Below, piece after piece: positions 8,638 through 18,145 of a stretch of 64,000 nucleotides of DNA. The position numbers and the translations under genes are program-made. Within the stretch, counting starts at the first letter, position 1. Each line of letters starts with the position of its first letter. The notes beneath the pieces are model-generated. The model was not told the DNA's origin, did no database searches, and was given only the letters and a program-made list of their open reading frames with translations. Origin of the DNA: Lederbergia galactosidilytica (GTDB lineage: Bacteria; Bacillota; Bacilli; Bacillales; Bacillaceae_C); assembly GCF_017873565.1 (NCBI RefSeq), contig NZ_JAGGKH010000010.1, positions 1 through 64,000 of the forward strand. Direction: 5' to 3'.

Positions 8638-9849
8638 TTATAAATCCCTCTCTAAGGATTTTTCTTCATGAATATTATTATATAACTCTGTTAGTTCCAT
8701 GGCCTTATGACTCCAAGTGAACGAAGCTTTCACTTTATTTCTTGCATTTTCACCTAGTTTTTGTCTTATATTAAGATCAGAAACTAAAAATAAAATTTTC
8801 TCACTTAATTCCGAAACATTTTTAGGGTCTATCAAGTAACCTTCTTTTCCATCTTCGACTATATCTTCTATTCCTTCACCTTTACACCCAATGACTGGTA
8901 AACCTGTAGCCATTGCTTCAATGTATACTACCCCGAAAGCTTCATTCCAACTAGGTAGAATAAATACATCTGCTTCTAACATATTTTTCTTAACATCTTG
9001 TCTTGACTGTGTTCCTAGAAAGAAAATATTATTTTCCAAATTTAAATTCTTAGCTAAACTGACTAGTTCGGGCTTTTGGGGACCATCTCCAATAATATTA
9101 TATCGTATTTTCGGATAATGCTTCACGATCTTAGATAGAGCTTTTATATTTAAGTCTATCCCTTTCGTCTCTATTAAATTTGAAACACTTAATAATGTAA
9201 TTTCAGTCTTTAATTTTCTCTCTACTGATTCTTCAATAAAAAAATCTGATACTCCATTATTAATAACACTGAAATTATCATCTTGTAAAACTGGAAATGC
9301 ATTTTTTCTAATCCGATTTAATTTACCACTCACAAGAGTAGTCTTATCAGCAGCTTGCAATACTTTCTCTATGGCATTTTTACATTTATTGTTTTTGTGT
9401 ATTGTCTGTTGAAAATCTTGACCATGAATTGTCACCACTAAAGGCTTAGCATATTTCTCAGCAACCATCATAGCTGCATAGCCATCTGGAAGTGCAACAT
9501 GAGAATGAATAAGATCAAATTCAAATTCCTTATAAATTTTTTCAACAACTTGTTTAAATCCCGAATACATCCTTACGCCAGAAGTTTGAAAGTTCAAGTT
9601 CCTTGGTATTGCAATATATGTGGGATAATACACTGGAATACCTTCTACTATTTCCTGTGGTTTCGTTAACTTATATTTCTTCCACTTCATTGAAATTTTA
9701 TCAAGAAAAAAAGGTACGTAAGGTATTGGCGATATAACTCTTACATTATGTCCCTTTTTTACTATAGCTTTCACCTGCTCATGTACAAAGACACCATTCA
9801 CAGGTTTTTGAGACGAGGGATACATATGAGAAATTACTAATATGTTCAT
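8638..9849 (-). CDS. Glycosyltransferase family 4
   Basis: A 403-residue GT4 enzyme. It opens MNILVISHMYPSS with the glycine-rich loop replaced by PVNGVFVHEQ, has DLIHSHVALPDGYAA (about 122-136) and VVTIHGQDF, and C-terminal VINNGV, IIGDGPQKPEL and the EX7E block EAFGVVYIEAMATGLPVI. The ATG at 9849 is preferred over a GTG at 9864 because a GGTG site lies at suitable spacing and it matches the family start. It lies between the polymerase gene and another GT4, in the assembly segment of the EPS operon. Substrate not predictable. Confidence 0.86.
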   Translation of the reverse strand: MNILVISHMYPSSQKPVNGVFVHEQVKAIVKKGHNVRVISPIPYVPFFLDKISMKWKKYKLTKPQEIVEGIPVYYPTYIAIPRNLNFQTSGVRMYSGFKQVVEKIYKEFEFDLIHSHVALPDGYAAMMVAEKYAKPLVVTIHGQDFQQTIHKNNKCKNAIEKVLQAADKTTLVSGKLNRIRKNAFPVLQDDNFSVINNGVSDFFIEESVERKLKTEITLLSVSNLIETKGIDLNIKALSKIVKHYPKIRYNIIGDGPQKPELVSLAKNLNLENNIFFLGTQSRQDVKKNMLEADVFILPSWNEAFGVVYIEAMATGLPVIGCKGEGIEDIVEDGKEGYLIDPKNVSELSEKILFLVSDLNIRQKLGENARNKVKASFTWSHKAMELTELYNNIHEEKSLERDL

Positions 9850-9865
9850 ATTTGAAGACACCACT

Positions 9866-11155
9866 TTACCTTTTTATTACAACGATTCTTTCGTTACTAT
9901 CAGACATACTAAATAAAATAAGAATTAATGGCATAATGATTAAGGAGTTGAACACTGCAGATGGAATCATATAAATAGCCGCTCCAATCATAAGTGTAAG
10001 GGTTAAGACTTTAAATGAATTACTATCACTTTTAATAAATGGAATAATGAACGACATAAGAAAATAAATAGTTCCTACAAATCCATAAGTTCTTAAAATT
10101 AAAAGCCATTCATTATCTGCCGCTGAATTAAGTTCTGTTCTACTTAACGGCCCCATCCCGAAGAAAGGACTCTCCTTAAACAAGTTGATATTTTCTTGCC
10201 AATTATATAGTCTTGCTTGCCAACTACTGTCATTTTCTAAATCAAAAATCAGAGAATAACGCCAAAATAAGTCTTCTTTAAAGTTTGTATAAGTAAAGAC
10301 GTAAATTATAGCTCCTATGAAGAAAGACGTAAATAAAAAGATTCTAAATATATTTTTGAAGCTGACTTTATTGTATTTCGGAAGCAGAAGTACCAAGAGT
10401 AATATTATTACGCCTGCTAAAAAGGCTACTAGAGCAGTCCTAGATAACGTTAGAATCATCCCTGTAATATTTAAAATCAAAACAATCATATAATATATTT
10501 TGATTTTTCTCTTTAAAATTGTATATATAACTAGCCATGAAGAAATCACAAACAAGAAAGCTAAAAAGTTAGGATTACCTATCATACCAACTGGTCTTGG
10601 GTTTGAATAACCACCTACTAAGGTAATATATTGAGTAGGAGCAACTAAAGGAACGTATCTCTCATTTAAGCCAAACAAATTGTAATATTGCTGGATGGTT
10701 ATTATAAATAAAAATATTGATAATTTAAATACAAAGTGAACCACTTTCTCTTTTTCATACATTGGGTTATCACTTAAACTGAAAAAAGTTAATGATATTG
10801 TATATATGATAAGATATTTTGCTAACTTGATAAACTCCGTAATTTCTAATATAGATGAGCTATACCCCTTTATTGTTCCAAAAGCTATCGATACTATTGT
10901 TAAGAAAAAAAGCCCGATCAATAATTTTTGCCTTACGCCAAAGGCAATATATATTTGTTTCCTATTTAATAACCTCAAAAATAAAAACATTATTATAAGT
11001 ATTATCAATATTTCTTCCAATCTAATCGCAGGTAACCCTGAAAAGATTTTTATTGAAGGCGTAACATAAAGGGAGAATAAGATTAAATATAAACTTCTCT
11101 TATATAATGTGTAATTGAATTTTCTATCCATATCTTCCAGAGCTAACAACTCCAA
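9866..11155 (-). CDS. wzy: Wzy-type O-antigen/EPS polymerase
   Basis: A 429-residue integral membrane protein with roughly ten to twelve hydrophobic segments and one long extracytoplasmic loop (about residues 275-340). That loop holds the WzyC-type motif RLYNWQENINLFKESP and GMGPLSR, and TLSRTALVAF (about 236-245) precedes it. These are the marks of the O-antigen ligase/polymerase superfamily. As the only such gene in a Wzx/Wzy-type operon, it is expected to join lipid-linked repeat units outside the membrane. Ends 17 bp before the next GT start. Confidence 0.85.
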   Translation of the reverse strand: MELLALEDMDRKFNYTLYKRSLYLILFSLYVTPSIKIFSGLPAIRLEEILIILIIMFLFLRLLNRKQIYIAFGVRQKLLIGLFFLTIVSIAFGTIKGYSSSILEITEFIKLAKYLIIYTISLTFFSLSDNPMYEKEKVVHFVFKLSIFLFIITIQQYYNLFGLNERYVPLVAPTQYITLVGGYSNPRPVGMIGNPNFLAFLFVISSWLVIYTILKRKIKIYYMIVLILNITGMILTLSRTALVAFLAGVIILLLVLLLPKYNKVSFKNIFRIFLFTSFFIGAIIYVFTYTNFKEDLFWRYSLIFDLENDSSWQARLYNWQENINLFKESPFFGMGPLSRTELNSAADNEWLLILRTYGFVGTIYFLMSFIIPFIKSDSNSFKVLTLTLMIGAAIYMIPSAVFNSLIIMPLILILFSMSDSNERIVVIKR

Positions 11156-11183
11156 ACATAATTCTTAGCCTCGATCTCCTTAA

Positions 11184-12245
11184 TTAGTAATATTTTGATA
11201 ATAGTTTAATTACCTTTTCGGCTCTATGATCCCACAAACCTTCTGTATTTACGAAACTAATAACATCGGCACGGTATTGATCATAATTACTAATCATATA
11301 TTCTATTCCCTTCGCAAATGAAATTTCATTGTCTTCTTCAACTATTCCCAAATTATAGGTAGAAATATATTTTTCTAGTACCGTGCAATTAGTAGACAAA
11401 ATAGGTAACCCATATGATAAATACTCAAATAATTTTACCGGAACCGCAAAATCGTTATACTCATCTTTTTCGATTGGAATAATACCAAAATCGGCATCCG
11501 TATACTCAGATTCTAGTAACTCCCCTTGAACATGCTTTATTTCCAACCACCCTTCTCTCTCTATGCCACTAAAAAACTTAGCATTCTCAGTGTATTCTCT
11601 ATTCCTGCATACTAAAATTAATTTAATTCTGATTCTCTCTTTATTTATTCTATTAAAGGTATTTAACAGCATGTCCGTTCCATATCTTTTGCTTATACCT
11701 CCTACATAAATTGCTGTCGGTATAGTTCCGATTTCTTCTCCTTTTAATGTTATATTTTTGATATCCGCTGCTGGTGGCAATGAAAATTTTGGCTGTTTAA
11801 ACGTAAAATAATTAGCCATTTCATCACTTGGAAAAAACATAATACTACTTACCCATTTAAAAAACTGCAAGTCTATTTGATATCTAATTTTCAATTCTAA
11901 ATTTTTGAATCCTTTTATCAAAAATTTATTATAGAACTTCCAATATGCATCTCGGTAAAAAATTCCAATTGGTATATTTCTCTTTTTTATATAACTAATA
12001 ATCTTATAATCAATAATTGGTTGCATGGGATATGAACTGGGTTCGATATAACAAAAATCAAACCTTTCATTTGTTTTCTTTAGACGTTGGAAATCATTCT
12101 CTTTTTCTTGCTTATCACCTGACAGAAGGAAAACGTCATATCCCAATTTTTTAAAAGCATGATACATTTTCATTGGCCGCACTCTAGAACCACTTGATTG
12201 ATCAGAAAAGTCATATGTTACAAACATTATCATCTTCTTTTTCAT
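11184..12245 (-). CDS. Glycosyltransferase, GT4-like
   Basis: 353 residues. The N-terminus FVTYDFSDQSSGSRVRPMKMYHAF is typical of GT4-like enzymes acting on polysaccharide intermediates. The C-terminal half has AIYVGGISKRYGTDMLL, GIIPIEKDEYND and VPVKLFEYLSYGLPIL, where KLFEY takes the place of the usual EX7E second glutamate region. Similarity to classical GT4 is weaker than for the other three transferases in the operon. Starts at ATG 12245 with an AAAGGGATATTTTA leader; 19 bp from the flippase gene. Confidence 0.78.
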   Translation of the reverse strand: MKKKMIMFVTYDFSDQSSGSRVRPMKMYHAFKKLGYDVFLLSGDKQEKENDFQRLKKTNERFDFCYIEPSSYPMQPIIDYKIISYIKKRNIPIGIFYRDAYWKFYNKFLIKGFKNLELKIRYQIDLQFFKWVSSIMFFPSDEMANYFTFKQPKFSLPPAADIKNITLKGEEIGTIPTAIYVGGISKRYGTDMLLNTFNRINKERIRIKLILVCRNREYTENAKFFSGIEREGWLEIKHVQGELLESEYTDADFGIIPIEKDEYNDFAVPVKLFEYLSYGLPILSTNCTVLEKYISTYNLGIVEEDNEISFAKGIEYMISNYDQYRADVISFVNTEGLWDHRAEKVIKLLSKYY

Positions 12246-12263
12246 TAAAATATCCCTTTCAGA

Positions 12264-13538
12264 TCAAAATTTCTTTTTCTTGCTTATATTCAAGCAAATC
12301 ACAAACATTAATACATAATCCATACTTAAGAAGGCTACATATAAAGATAAAAATTGAAAAAAGCTAAAACTGAAAACGAAAGAAATTAAAACGGAAATAA
12401 CCGTTAGGAGTACTAATGAAAACTGCCATACTAATACTATTTTTTGTCTTTCATATAAATTAAGTACATTGCTTAGTGGATTGACTATAAAACGGAAAAA
12501 GAGCATAACAATTAAAACACGAGAAATCTCTCCCGCTATTCTCCAATTATCCCCAAAGGCAAAAACCACTAGATATTCAATAATAAAAAATAAAAATACA
12601 TATAATGGTAGAGCAATTAATAATAGCTTTCTAAAAGTTGAGATAAAAGTTTTTCTTGCTGTTGCACTATTTTTTAGTTCTAATGATGCTTCATTTAGGA
12701 ACACTTGGGTTATTGCAGACCCAATAACTTTCATAGGAAGCACTATAATTCTTTGACTTAGTGAGTATTGTCCTAACAATGCTGACGAATAAAAGATAGG
12801 AACGATAAAACTCATTAATTGTGTCGACATAGTATTAAATATCGTAGAAGGTACATTATATTTCGGATAATCTTTATACTTTCTAGCATTGTATATCATG
12901 TCTGTAACATTAACATTTTTAAACTCATTCTTATAATTATCTAATAATTTACCCGCGATTTTTAAATTGCCAACAAAATAGGTCAAGGTGGCTCCTATAA
13001 TCAAGCCCCCAACACCTAGGTTCATTATACCTAATATTATTTGCGTTAATGATCCAGATAGTGTTTGATAGACTCTCGTTTGAGAAATTACTTTAAAAAG
13101 TCCAACTCTTGTTGCCAAGTAATTTAAGGAATTATAGAAACCCATAAATAAGATTGCTAAAGGAACTAAAAACAACCAATTACCAAGTCCTTGAATTTTA
13201 AAAACATCTAATATCGATCCTTTAAAAAAGATTAATATTATAAATGTTATTATCGTGACTAGGAGGGTACTTATCATTGATAAAACTGAAATATTTACCG
13301 CATCTTGCTCCTTAGCGGGAACTAGTATAGCTAATTCATACCTTAATGTAACAATAGAGCCTAATATCGTAATTATCGATGTAAATACCGCCAGAACACC
13401 ATATTCTTCAGGGGTGTATAGCCGAGTTAATATTAGGGAAGCAACGACCGGTATTGCTTGGGCCGTGCTTGTTCCTAATAATAAAGTGAATATATTCTTA
13501 TTTGATTTATTCTTTAGTATATTTAATATTTTGTTCAT
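12264..13538 (-). CDS. wzx: Wzx-type polysaccharide flippase (MOP superfamily)
   Basis: A 424-residue membrane protein with about 12 to 14 hydrophobic helices. The N-terminal TSTAQAIPVVASLILTRLYT and the PEEYGVLAVFTSI block are characteristic of polysaccharide-transport/MATE-like flippases (RfbX/Wzx). Expected to move undecaprenyl-diphosphate-linked repeat units across the membrane for Wzy. It is flanked by the glycosyltransferases and the nucleotide-sugar genes. Lys-rich C-terminus (KKKKF) fits a cytoplasmic tail. Confidence 0.88.
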   Translation of the reverse strand: MNKILNILKNKSNKNIFTLLLGTSTAQAIPVVASLILTRLYTPEEYGVLAVFTSIITILGSIVTLRYELAILVPAKEQDAVNISVLSMISTLLVTIITFIILIFFKGSILDVFKIQGLGNWLFLVPLAILFMGFYNSLNYLATRVGLFKVISQTRVYQTLSGSLTQIILGIMNLGVGGLIIGATLTYFVGNLKIAGKLLDNYKNEFKNVNVTDMIYNARKYKDYPKYNVPSTIFNTMSTQLMSFIVPIFYSSALLGQYSLSQRIIVLPMKVIGSAITQVFLNEASLELKNSATARKTFISTFRKLLLIALPLYVFLFFIIEYLVVFAFGDNWRIAGEISRVLIVMLFFRFIVNPLSNVLNLYERQKIVLVWQFSLVLLTVISVLISFVFSFSFFQFLSLYVAFLSMDYVLMFVICLNISKKKKF

Positions 13539-13559
13539 AAGTAGTTCAAAACCATTTTA

Positions 13560-14903
13560 TTATAAACTGAATACATTATTATGGCTTGCATCTTTTTCAA
13601 ATACGTTTCTAGTATCGAATATAGCACTTGCAGAATTAAGAATCTCATTATATCTAAATTCACTATGATCCGTAGCAATTAAAACAAGGTCTGCATTACG
13701 TAATAATTCCGGATCCGTATTTTCGGCAGTGTAATTAATTTTCCCATTCAATTTAAACTGTTTGACATATGGATCTACCACATTCCACTGTGCTCCAGAT
13801 GCATCCAATCTTTCCAGTATTGGTAAGACTGGTGATTCTCTATAATCATCAATATCCCTTTTATAAGCGACACCGAGTACAAGAATGTTAGAATCTTTTA
13901 ATGCTTTCCCTTGATTATTCAAAATTTCCGCGCATCGTTGAACCACAAAATCTGGCATACTATCATTAATTTCCCCTGCTGTTTCTATTAATTTTGTGTG
14001 ATAGTTGTATTCCCGTGCTTTCCATGTTAAATACCAAGGATCTATAGGTATACAATGTCCACCTAAACCTGGTCCTGGATAGAAAGGCATAAAGCCATAT
14101 GGTTTTGTAGCGGCTGCATCAATTACTTCCCAAACATCGATTCCCATTTTATTACAAAGAATAGCCATTTCATTCGCTAACGCAATGTTAATGTTACGGA
14201 ATGTATTTTCAAGTATTTTCTCCATTTCAGCTACCGATGGACTAGAGACTTCATGGATTTCACCTTCTAATACATTTCGGTACATTGTAGCAGCTACCTT
14301 TGTACATTCCGGTGTGATACCACCAACAACCTTTGGAGTATTTTTTGTTTTAAATTGTTTATTACCTGGATCCACACGTTCCGGTGAATAAGCTAAAAAG
14401 AAGTCTTCCCCACAAACAAGACCTGATTCTTCTAATATTGGTTTAATCAATTCTTCAGTTGTTCCCGGATATGTTGTACTCTCTAAAACGACTAACGTTC
14501 CTTTAGTAAAATTCTGTGCAATTGCCTTTGCTGAACTTTCTACATATTTCATATTTGGATGTTTATAGATATCTAAAGGAGTAGGAACACAGATAGCAAG
14601 CGCATCTACTTCCTTAATAAAGGAATAATCAGCGGTTGCCGATAATCTACCGGAAAAGACTAAATTCTCGAGATCCTCTGGCAATACATCACCAATGTAA
14701 TTCTCCCCTTTATTAACTTTAGCTACTTTTTCTTCCTGCACATCAAAACCAATCACATTATATCCAGCCTTTGCCTTTTCTACTGCGAGTGGTAGACCAA
14801 CATATCCTAATCCAACAACACCAATTGTTGCATTCTTTGTTTCTAACTTTTCTATAAGTTGTTGGGCTAAATCATTTAATTGGACGTTTGCTGTAGTTGT
14901 CAT
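13560..14903 (-). CDS. wbpA: UDP-N-acetylglucosamine 6-dehydrogenase (WbpA type)
   Basis: A 447-residue UDP-sugar dehydrogenase of the WbpA/VipA/WecC group. The NAD-binding GVVGLGYVGLPLA covers residues 28-40, catalytic cysteine C284 lies in GGHCIPIDP, and there are matching K/N residues in TFRNINIALANE (about 234-245). It oxidises C6 of UDP-GlcNAc to UDP-GlcNAcA using two NAD+. The start overlaps the stop of the upstream oxidoreductase by ATGA, so dehydrogenase and next enzyme are translationally coupled. This is the first step towards diacetamido-glucuronate. A UDP-ManNAc dehydrogenase role is possible, but wbpB/E/D partners favour GlcNAc. Confidence 0.87.
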   Translation of the reverse strand: MTTTANVQLNDLAQQLIEKLETKNATIGVVGLGYVGLPLAVEKAKAGYNVIGFDVQEEKVAKVNKGENYIGDVLPEDLENLVFSGRLSATADYSFIKEVDALAICVPTPLDIYKHPNMKYVESSAKAIAQNFTKGTLVVLESTTYPGTTEELIKPILEESGLVCGEDFFLAYSPERVDPGNKQFKTKNTPKVVGGITPECTKVAATMYRNVLEGEIHEVSSPSVAEMEKILENTFRNINIALANEMAILCNKMGIDVWEVIDAAATKPYGFMPFYPGPGLGGHCIPIDPWYLTWKAREYNYHTKLIETAGEINDSMPDFVVQRCAEILNNQGKALKDSNILVLGVAYKRDIDDYRESPVLPILERLDASGAQWNVVDPYVKQFKLNGKINYTAENTDPELLRNADLVLIATDHSEFRYNEILNSASAIFDTRNVFEKDASHNNVFSL

Positions 14904-15928
14904 TGTAATATTCCTTCTTTCATATTAATAGGTTGATTGTTTTCAGCAGATTTATAAAAAGCTATTACTAGCTCCAACGCATTTTTACCGTCCACACCTG
15001 TAACACTAGGGGAAGTGTTATTGTGGATTGAATCAATTAAATCGCGAATAATTTGTTGATGACCCGGGATTCCCCATGGTTCAGCTCTAACTTTATCCTT
15101 TAAATTATTTATATAATTCTCCGAATATCCTTCTATATCTAAATGCTCAAAATAAAGAGCGTTTTGCCCCCCAATCTTCACAGTTCCTTTTTCTCCAAAA
15201 ATCGTTATTGATTCTTCATAATTACGAGGATAGACCGTTGTTGAGGCTTGTACACTCGCTAAAGCCCCGGATTCAAATTGAATTACTCCCATAGAAACAT
15301 CTTCAGCTTCGATATCTCGAAGTCGTGTTGCTTCCATGCTATATACTTTTTCAGGTTTCCCCATAAACCAAAGTAACAAGTCAAGATTATGAATTGCTTG
15401 GTTCATTAACACTCCACCGTCATACTGTTTTGTTCCTCGCCATGGGGCTTGATCATAGTATTCCTGATTTCTATTCCAATTGACAATGCAGTTCGCATGA
15501 CTAATTTTCCCCAGTGCTCCACTATCTAAAATAGAACGCAATTCCTGCACAACCGGACGGAATCTGTTGGGGTGCACAATAGCAAGTTTGATATTATTTT
15601 TTTCTGTCGCCTCAATAATCCGATCTGTTTCCTCAATCGTCATTGCTATTGGCTTTTCTAACACAATATGTTTCTTAGCATCTGCAACTTGCTCTGCTAT
15701 TGGAGCATGTAGCCCACTTGGTGTACAGATACAAACTACATCAATCTCTTCATCCCGTAACATATCAGTTAATTCTTTATACCCTTTGACACCATATTCT
15801 TTAATGTATGGCTTCATTGCTTCTTCGAATTTATCGCATACCGCGACTAACTTTGCACCATTAATCGCTTCTATTGCGGCAACATGCTTTTTGGCAATAA
15901 AACCACAGCCAACTATCCCAAAGTTCAT
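14900..15928 (-). CDS. wbpB: WbpB/WlbA-type UDP-GlcNAcA 3-dehydrogenase (Gfo/Idh/MocA)
   Basis: A 342-residue oxidoreductase of the Gfo/Idh/MocA family. The nucleotide fold shows GIVGCGFIAKKH (4-15), the signature E91-K92-P93 lies in VLEKPIAMT, and the catalytic region His is in NQAIHNLDLLLWF. The WlbA/WbpB branch oxidises C3 of UDP-GlcNAc uronic acid to the 3-keto sugar, which the aminotransferase at 6378 then aminates. The assignment to this branch relies partly on context. Overlaps the dehydrogenase by 4 bp. Confidence 0.83.
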   Translation of the reverse strand: MNFGIVGCGFIAKKHVAAIEAINGAKLVAVCDKFEEAMKPYIKEYGVKGYKELTDMLRDEEIDVVCICTPSGLHAPIAEQVADAKKHIVLEKPIAMTIEETDRIIEATEKNNIKLAIVHPNRFRPVVQELRSILDSGALGKISHANCIVNWNRNQEYYDQAPWRGTKQYDGGVLMNQAIHNLDLLLWFMGKPEKVYSMEATRLRDIEAEDVSMGVIQFESGALASVQASTTVYPRNYEESITIFGEKGTVKIGGQNALYFEHLDIEGYSENYINNLKDKVRAEPWGIPGHQQIIRDLIDSIHNNTSPSVTGVDGKNALELVIAFYKSAENNQPINMKEGILQ

Positions 15929-15943
15929 CTCTACATCTCCTTA

Positions 15944-17764
15944 TTATTTAGCAACTTCAATTTTTCTAGAACATTTTCTATTTGCAACATCTATAATAAC
16001 GTCCTTCATTTCATCCGTAGGCATCTCTAACAGACTATTTACTATATAATGAAGGTCACTTTTATTTAACGACTCTGCTTTTCCTATATGAATTTTTGGA
16101 AAAACTTGTTCCTTTTGCACTTCATTTTCATTAAGAAGTTCTTCGTACATTTTCTCACCAGGACGAATCCCGCTGTATTCAATGCCAATTTCCTCTAATG
16201 TATATCCAGAAAGTGTGATAAGGTTTTTGGCTAGATCAGAGATCTTTACTGGTTCACCCATATCTAAAACAAACACTTCCCCTCCACGAGCTAGGACACC
16301 AGCTTGAATCACAAGCCGTGAAGCTTCTGGGATTGTCATAAAGTACCTTGTCATATCTGGATGAGTAACCGTAACTGGGCCACCTGCTTCAATTTGTTTT
16401 TTGAATAGGGGAATCACACTCCCCCGACTGCCCAACACGTTCCCGAAACGAACAGCTACAAATTTCGTCTGGCTTTCTTTTGCTAAGTTTTGAATAATCA
16501 TTTCGGCAACCCGTTTTGTTGCTCCCATAACATTAGGTGGGTTAACAGCTTTATCTGTTGAAACCAAAACAAAAGTGTGAATACCAAATGTATCACAAGC
16601 TTCTGCAACATTTTTCGTGCCAAAAACATTGTTTTTTACCGCTTCTCTTGGATTATATTCCATTAATGGTACATGCTTATGTGCAGCAGCATGATAAACA
16701 ACATCAGGTTGATAGTCGTGCATTACTTCGAAAATGCGGCCACGATCTTGCACATCTGCAATAATCGGAATAATTTCAATTTTTTCCCCATATCGCTTTG
16801 TTAATTCCATATCGATCGAATAAATACTAAACTCTCCATGCCCTAACAATAACAATTTTTTCGGAGCGAAGTGACAAATTTGTCGACAAATTTCCGATCC
16901 AATTGAGCCGCCTGCACCTGTCACAAGTACAGTTGCCCCTGTAATAGATTCGGAAATTCGGCTAATATCTAATTGCACAGGCTCGCGTCCAAGCAAATCT
17001 TCTACTTCAACATTGCGGATCGCACTAACCGATACCTTTCCTGTCATCACATCCTCAATCAAAGGCATGATTTTAACATCTGCTTCTGTTTGCGCACAGA
17101 TTTCATAAATGCGTCTAATTTCTTTTTTTGATAGAGATGGAATGGCGATAATAATATCTCTAATCTCTCTCTTCTTGACAACATCCGGAATTTGTTCAAT
17201 TGTTCCACAAACAGTTAAGTCAAATATCTCTAACTTATATTTCGTTAAATCATCATCGACAAATGCAACCGGGATCTGATCTCCCTCTTCATGATGAAGT
17301 AATTGCCTAGCGACCGTTGTACCTGCAGATCCAGCTCCAACGATTAAGGTTTTGCGTTTTTCTGCCTTTGATTTGATTAGTCGGTCGCGCACCATCCGCC
17401 ATGAAAAGCGCGAACCACCTATTAATAAAATATGTAGCATCCAAGTGATAAAGAGCACCCGCCAATAAACTTGACCAACTGCAATATATTGTGCAATGGC
17501 GGCAGTTAGTATTGAAAACGTCACAGCCTTTGCAATACTAACTAATTCGCCGACACTCGCATATTCCCATACTTTGTTATAAAGACGATAGAGAAAAGCA
17601 AATAAATGATGACTTCCTAATAGAATTAATGAGCTCATTAGCAATAGTTTCGACGTATAAAAATTTGAAAATGGGTGCAGGAGGAAATAACCGATATAAA
17701 TGGAAAACAACACAATGGCCGAATCCAGCAATATCAATAATGATAGGCGTTTTGGATAAGTCAC
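15944..17764 (-). CDS. epsC: EpsC/PglF-like UDP-GlcNAc 4,6-dehydratase, membrane-bound
   Basis: About 606 residues: four N-terminal transmembrane helices (roughly 8-110), a CoA-binding-like Rossmann domain (TLIVGAGSAGTT), then a C-terminal SDR dehydratase with TGAGGSIGSE and STDKAVNPPNVMGATKR. In that last block Met stands where classical SDRs have Tyr, as in FlaA1/PglF enzymes. It converts UDP-GlcNAc to UDP-4-keto-6-deoxy-GlcNAc, feeding EpsN and EpsM. I chose the GTG at 17764 because AGAAGGG lies 7 nt upstream; a TTG at 17785 has no good site. Follows the candidate EAR RNA. Confidence 0.9.
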   Translation of the reverse strand: MTYPKRLSLLILLDSAIVLFSIYIGYFLLHPFSNFYTSKLLLMSSLILLGSHHLFAFLYRLYNKVWEYASVGELVSIAKAVTFSILTAAIAQYIAVGQVYWRVLFITWMLHILLIGGSRFSWRMVRDRLIKSKAEKRKTLIVGAGSAGTTVARQLLHHEEGDQIPVAFVDDDLTKYKLEIFDLTVCGTIEQIPDVVKKREIRDIIIAIPSLSKKEIRRIYEICAQTEADVKIMPLIEDVMTGKVSVSAIRNVEVEDLLGREPVQLDISRISESITGATVLVTGAGGSIGSEICRQICHFAPKKLLLLGHGEFSIYSIDMELTKRYGEKIEIIPIIADVQDRGRIFEVMHDYQPDVVYHAAAHKHVPLMEYNPREAVKNNVFGTKNVAEACDTFGIHTFVLVSTDKAVNPPNVMGATKRVAEMIIQNLAKESQTKFVAVRFGNVLGSRGSVIPLFKKQIEAGGPVTVTHPDMTRYFMTIPEASRLVIQAGVLARGGEVFVLDMGEPVKISDLAKNLITLSGYTLEEIGIEYSGIRPGEKMYEELLNENEVQKEQVFPKIHIGKAESLNKSDLHYIVNSLLEMPTDEMKDVIIDVANRKCSRKIEVAK

Positions 17765-17824
17765 TGGGCATCCCTTCTTTCTCAATTAATAGATGAATGT
17801 ATGGTAGACATTGTTTTCACTAGC

Positions 17825-17860
17825 TAACGAAAGATCATGTATGTACATGATCTTTCGTTA
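17825..17860 (-). other. Long perfect hairpin just before epsC
   Basis: A 17-bp arm (TAACGAAAGATCATGTA) is repeated exactly in reverse complement after a 2-nt centre. Neither side has a U-run, so it is not a standard terminator. It lies between the candidate EAR RNA and the epsC ribosome site, where it could be an RNA-processing or regulatory hairpin. Confidence 0.6.
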
Positions 17861-17877
17861 AGTAATGAAGTAAATAA

Positions 17878-18004
17878 AACATGGGCATCTAACCCGGCCT
17901 CACACCGCCCTTTTGACAACAAATGTGTCTAAGGAGGAGTAGTGCCTCCTCCCACAGGATGGTCGAGTGCCTCCGTTGATAACGGAAAGGAGACATAACC
18001 GAAT
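17878..18004 (-). ncRNA. Candidate EAR (eps-associated) antitermination RNA
   Basis: A GC-rich block, unlike its AT-rich surroundings, sits in the 380-bp gap between ywqE and epsC, the position the EAR element takes upstream of epsC in Bacillales. On the minus strand it contains stem CCGTT/AACGG, stem GGAGGAG/CTCCTCC with a 6-nt loop, GACA/TGTC and GGGC/GCCC pairings, and CACA/TGTG segments that could form a pseudoknot. EAR is known to promote readthrough of terminators in eps operons, and this operon has one at 6331-6362. I could not run a covariance-model search, so the identity rests on position and structure. Confidence 0.65.
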
Positions 18005-18145
18005 ACTATCCACCTTTAGATCCAGTCCCTTCGAGTTACTCAATATATTAATAAAGCTTTACAAACGTCGATGACGCTGACTTCTTTTCTTCTTATAAAC
18101 GGGTATAGAGCTAAGGACGCACCATTTTAACCAATACATTATTGG

